Assembly (NCBI GenBank): GCA_029859385.1
Contig: JAOUDF010000034.1
Location: forward strand, 1-15,346
DNA from: Nitrospirota bacterium
Lineage (GTDB): Bacteria > Nitrospirota > JAOUDF01
Direction: 5' to 3'
DNA length: 15,346 nt
The position numbers and the translations under genes are program-made. Shown here piece after piece: positions 13,869 to 15,346 of the stretch; the stretch's first letter is position 1, and every line of letters starts with the position of its first letter. Under the pieces are notes generated by a model. That model was not told the DNA's origin. It did no database searches and was given only the letters and a program-made list of their open reading frames with translations.

Positions 13869-15329
13869 ATGATTACTCCTTCCAAAGAAGAATTTCTCAA
13901 TTCCTGTAAAAGCGGGGTTATTGCCCCGCTTTCCCTCGAACTTTCCACGCCCTTATCTCCCTGGGATGCCTTTCGGCGCATCCGCGGGGGAAAATATAAC
14001 TTCCTGCTCGAAAGCGTTCGCCCCGGCGGCAAGATTGCCCGCTACTCCTTTGCAGGTACCGATCCGTACAGGGTATTCAAGTGCAAGGGCGATACGACGG
14101 AGATCATCGACGGCAAGGGTTCCTCTCGCAGTGACGGCGATCCGGTCGAACTGCTGAGACAACTAACCAGGGCGCGATCCGTCCGCCGTTCCGCCGATCT
14201 GCCCCCATTCCTTGGCGGGGCGGTAGGGTTTCTGGGGTACGAGTTCAGCCGCCATTTCGAAAAACTTCCGTCAAAGGCAACCGACGACCTGGGCCTGCCC
14301 GATGCCTGGTTCATGATGGTGGATACCTTTGTGGCGTGGGACCATGAGGCGGGGCGCCAGTGGATAATCGGTGTGCCGGGGTGTCGGGGAACAGGCGATG
14401 ATCCGGCCATACTCTACGATGAGTGTGTGGAGCGGATGCATGCCCTTGCCGCGCGCCTGAGTCACGAGTACCCGCGATCTTCAGGCAGTCACGGCGCACG
14501 GAACATTACCGTCAAGCCGCTTATCAGCAAGGCCCGCTACGAAGAGATGGTGCGCCGCTGCAAGGAGTATATCGCCGCAGGAGACATCTATCAGGCCAAC
14601 CTTTCCCAGCGGCTCTCCGCCGAGCTGGGCGACGTCGACCCGCTCGACCTCTACGACCTGCTGCGGGAGATCAACCCTTCGCCCTTTGCCGCCTATCTCG
14701 ACTTCGACGGAGTGCAGATTGTAAGCTCTTCACCGGAGCGCCTCTTCAGGGTGTCGGACGGTGTGGCCGATACGCGGCCCATTGCCGGTACCAGGCCGCG
14801 GGGCGCTGACCGGGCGGGTGACACCGCCATGAGCGCCGAGCTTATCACCAGCCCCAAGGAGCGGGCCGAGCATATCATGCTGGTGGACCTGGAGCGCAAC
14901 GACCTGGGCCGCGTCTGCGAGTTTGGCTCGGTGGAGGTGGATGAATTGATGGTGCTGGAGGAGTACTCCCACGTCATTCATATCGTCTCCAACGTCCGCG
15001 GTCGGCTGCTGGAGGGGAAGGACTGCTTCGACGTGCTCAAGGCCGGGTTTCCCGGCGGCACCATCACCGGTGTCCCGAAAGTCCGGTGCATGGAGATCAT
15101 CGACGAGCTGGAGCCGGTGGCCCGCGGGCCGTATACCGGTTCGGTCGGTTATTTCAGTTTCAACGGTGAGATGGATACCAATATCATCATCCGCACTTTC
15201 GTGATAAAAGATAATATCGCCTATGTGCAGGTCGGCGCGGGGATCGTGGCCGACTCGGACCCCGAGCGGGAATACTTCGAGACGCTGCACAAGGCGGAGG
15301 CGCTGCTAAAAACTCTGGAAAGGGTCTGA
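13869..15329 (+). CDS. Chorismate-utilising enzyme: anthranilate synthase component I (TrpE) or aminodeoxychorismate synthase (PabB)
   Basis: A 486-residue member of the anthranilate synthase component I family. The N-terminal domain has LLES and RYSF (46-49, 58-61), which in TrpE form part of the tryptophan pocket. The chorismate-binding domain (about 220-480) has PIAGTRPRG (304-312), VDLERNDLGRVC (339-350), FPGGTITGVPK (394-404) and GAGIVADSDPEREY (456-469). The Ala in PIAGT is the TrpE form; E. coli-type PabB has Lys there (PIKGT). Against a simple TrpE call, the next gene starts MLIYL rather than the MILMIDNYDS of a glutaminase partner. Hence the product, anthranilate or aminodeoxychorismate, stays open. 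ATG 13869 lies 6 nt after pyrE, with only a weak GGGG ribosome site. Confidence 0.9.
   Translation: MITPSKEEFLNSCKSGVIAPLSLELSTPLSPWDAFRRIRGGKYNFLLESVRPGGKIARYSFAGTDPYRVFKCKGDTTEIIDGKGSSRSDGDPVELLRQLTRARSVRRSADLPPFLGGAVGFLGYEFSRHFEKLPSKATDDLGLPDAWFMMVDTFVAWDHEAGRQWIIGVPGCRGTGDDPAILYDECVERMHALAARLSHEYPRSSGSHGARNITVKPLISKARYEEMVRRCKEYIAAGDIYQANLSQRLSAELGDVDPLDLYDLLREINPSPFAAYLDFDGVQIVSSSPERLFRVSDGVADTRPIAGTRPRGADRAGDTAMSAELITSPKERAEHIMLVDLERNDLGRVCEFGSVEVDELMVLEEYSHVIHIVSNVRGRLLEGKDCFDVLKAGFPGGTITGVPKVRCMEIIDELEPVARGPYTGSVGYFSFNGEMDTNIIIRTFVIKDNIAYVQVGAGIVADSDPEREYFETLHKAEALLKTLERV
13909..13932 (+). terminator. Terminator-like hairpin inside the first codons of the chorismate enzyme gene
   Basis: AAAGCGGGG (13909-13917) and CCCCGCTTT (13924-13932) form a perfect 9-bp stem, extended by a U-G pair, with a loop of 4-6 nt. 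It lies in codons 14-22 of the coding sequence, 47 nt after the pyrE stop. The right arm ends in TTT followed by CCC, so the T tract is short. It could reduce read-through from pyrFE or fold over the start of the message; it is also compatible with a mere coding coincidence. Confidence 0.35.
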
Positions 15330-15331
15330 CC

Positions 15332-15346
15332 ATGCTGATCTATCTC
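15332..15346 (+). CDS. Start of a further gene (MLIYL), possibly a class IV aminotransferase/PabC-like protein
   Basis: Only five codons are visible, 2 nt after the preceding stop codon, with GGAAAGGG about 10 nt upstream. MLIYL matches the usual beginning of class IV aminotransferases (MxIYLNG-like) and does not match the beginning of a TrpG/PabA glutaminase. Five residues cannot prove a family. Confidence 0.4.

Overview
The window is a GC-rich stretch of chromosome from a Gram-negative bacterium. A lipid transport operon with an MCE protein and a lipoprotein implies an outer membrane. A flagellar rod-type protein and a near-perfect sigma-28 (FliA) promoter imply a flagellated organism. The gene content and protein style suggest a Geobacter-like member of the Desulfuromonadia (former Deltaproteobacteria); that is an inference from gene flavour, not proven by a marker gene. 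No rRNA, tRNA, CRISPR array or insertion sequence was seen, and no gene-free stretch exceeds 300 bases.

Left part (1-3411), minus strand: a truncated gene for a ligand-binding protein of the AmiC/UrtA type without a signal peptide, with a good sigma-70 promoter; a KefB-type cation:proton antiporter with a C-terminal TrkA/RCK module; and a small orphan flagellar rod-family protein with a textbook sigma-28 promoter. Between the last two lie a REP/dRS3-like palindrome and a second perfect inverted repeat. A plus-strand gene for a single-domain RlmL-type 23S rRNA methyltransferase (3557-4723) starts divergently.

Centre (4841-10294), plus strand: one tightly packed operon with overlapping or touching genes. 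It encodes a GAF-PP2C phosphatase (RsbU-like), an RsbW-like serine kinase, a STAS anti-sigma-antagonist-like protein, an MlaE permease, a small unknown membrane-anchored protein, an MlaF ATPase, an MlaD MCE protein and a PqiC-like auxiliary lipoprotein. A complete partner-switching module (phosphatase, kinase, STAS target) is thus fused genetically to a lipid transporter. Because E. coli Mla uses a STAS subunit (MlaB), the simplest hypothesis is that reversible phosphorylation of the STAS protein gates lipid transport. This is the most notable system in the window. The small unknown gene is AT-rich, sits between 8-bp direct repeats and looks like a late insertion into the operon.

Right part (10383-15346), plus strand: a DrrA/DrrB-type ABC exporter, a Dabb-family protein, then pyrF and pyrE (last steps of UMP synthesis) behind a strong sigma-70 promoter, then a chorismate-using TrpE/PabB-type enzyme with a terminator-like hairpin inside its first codons. 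The first five codons of a further gene lie at the edge, possibly a class IV aminotransferase.
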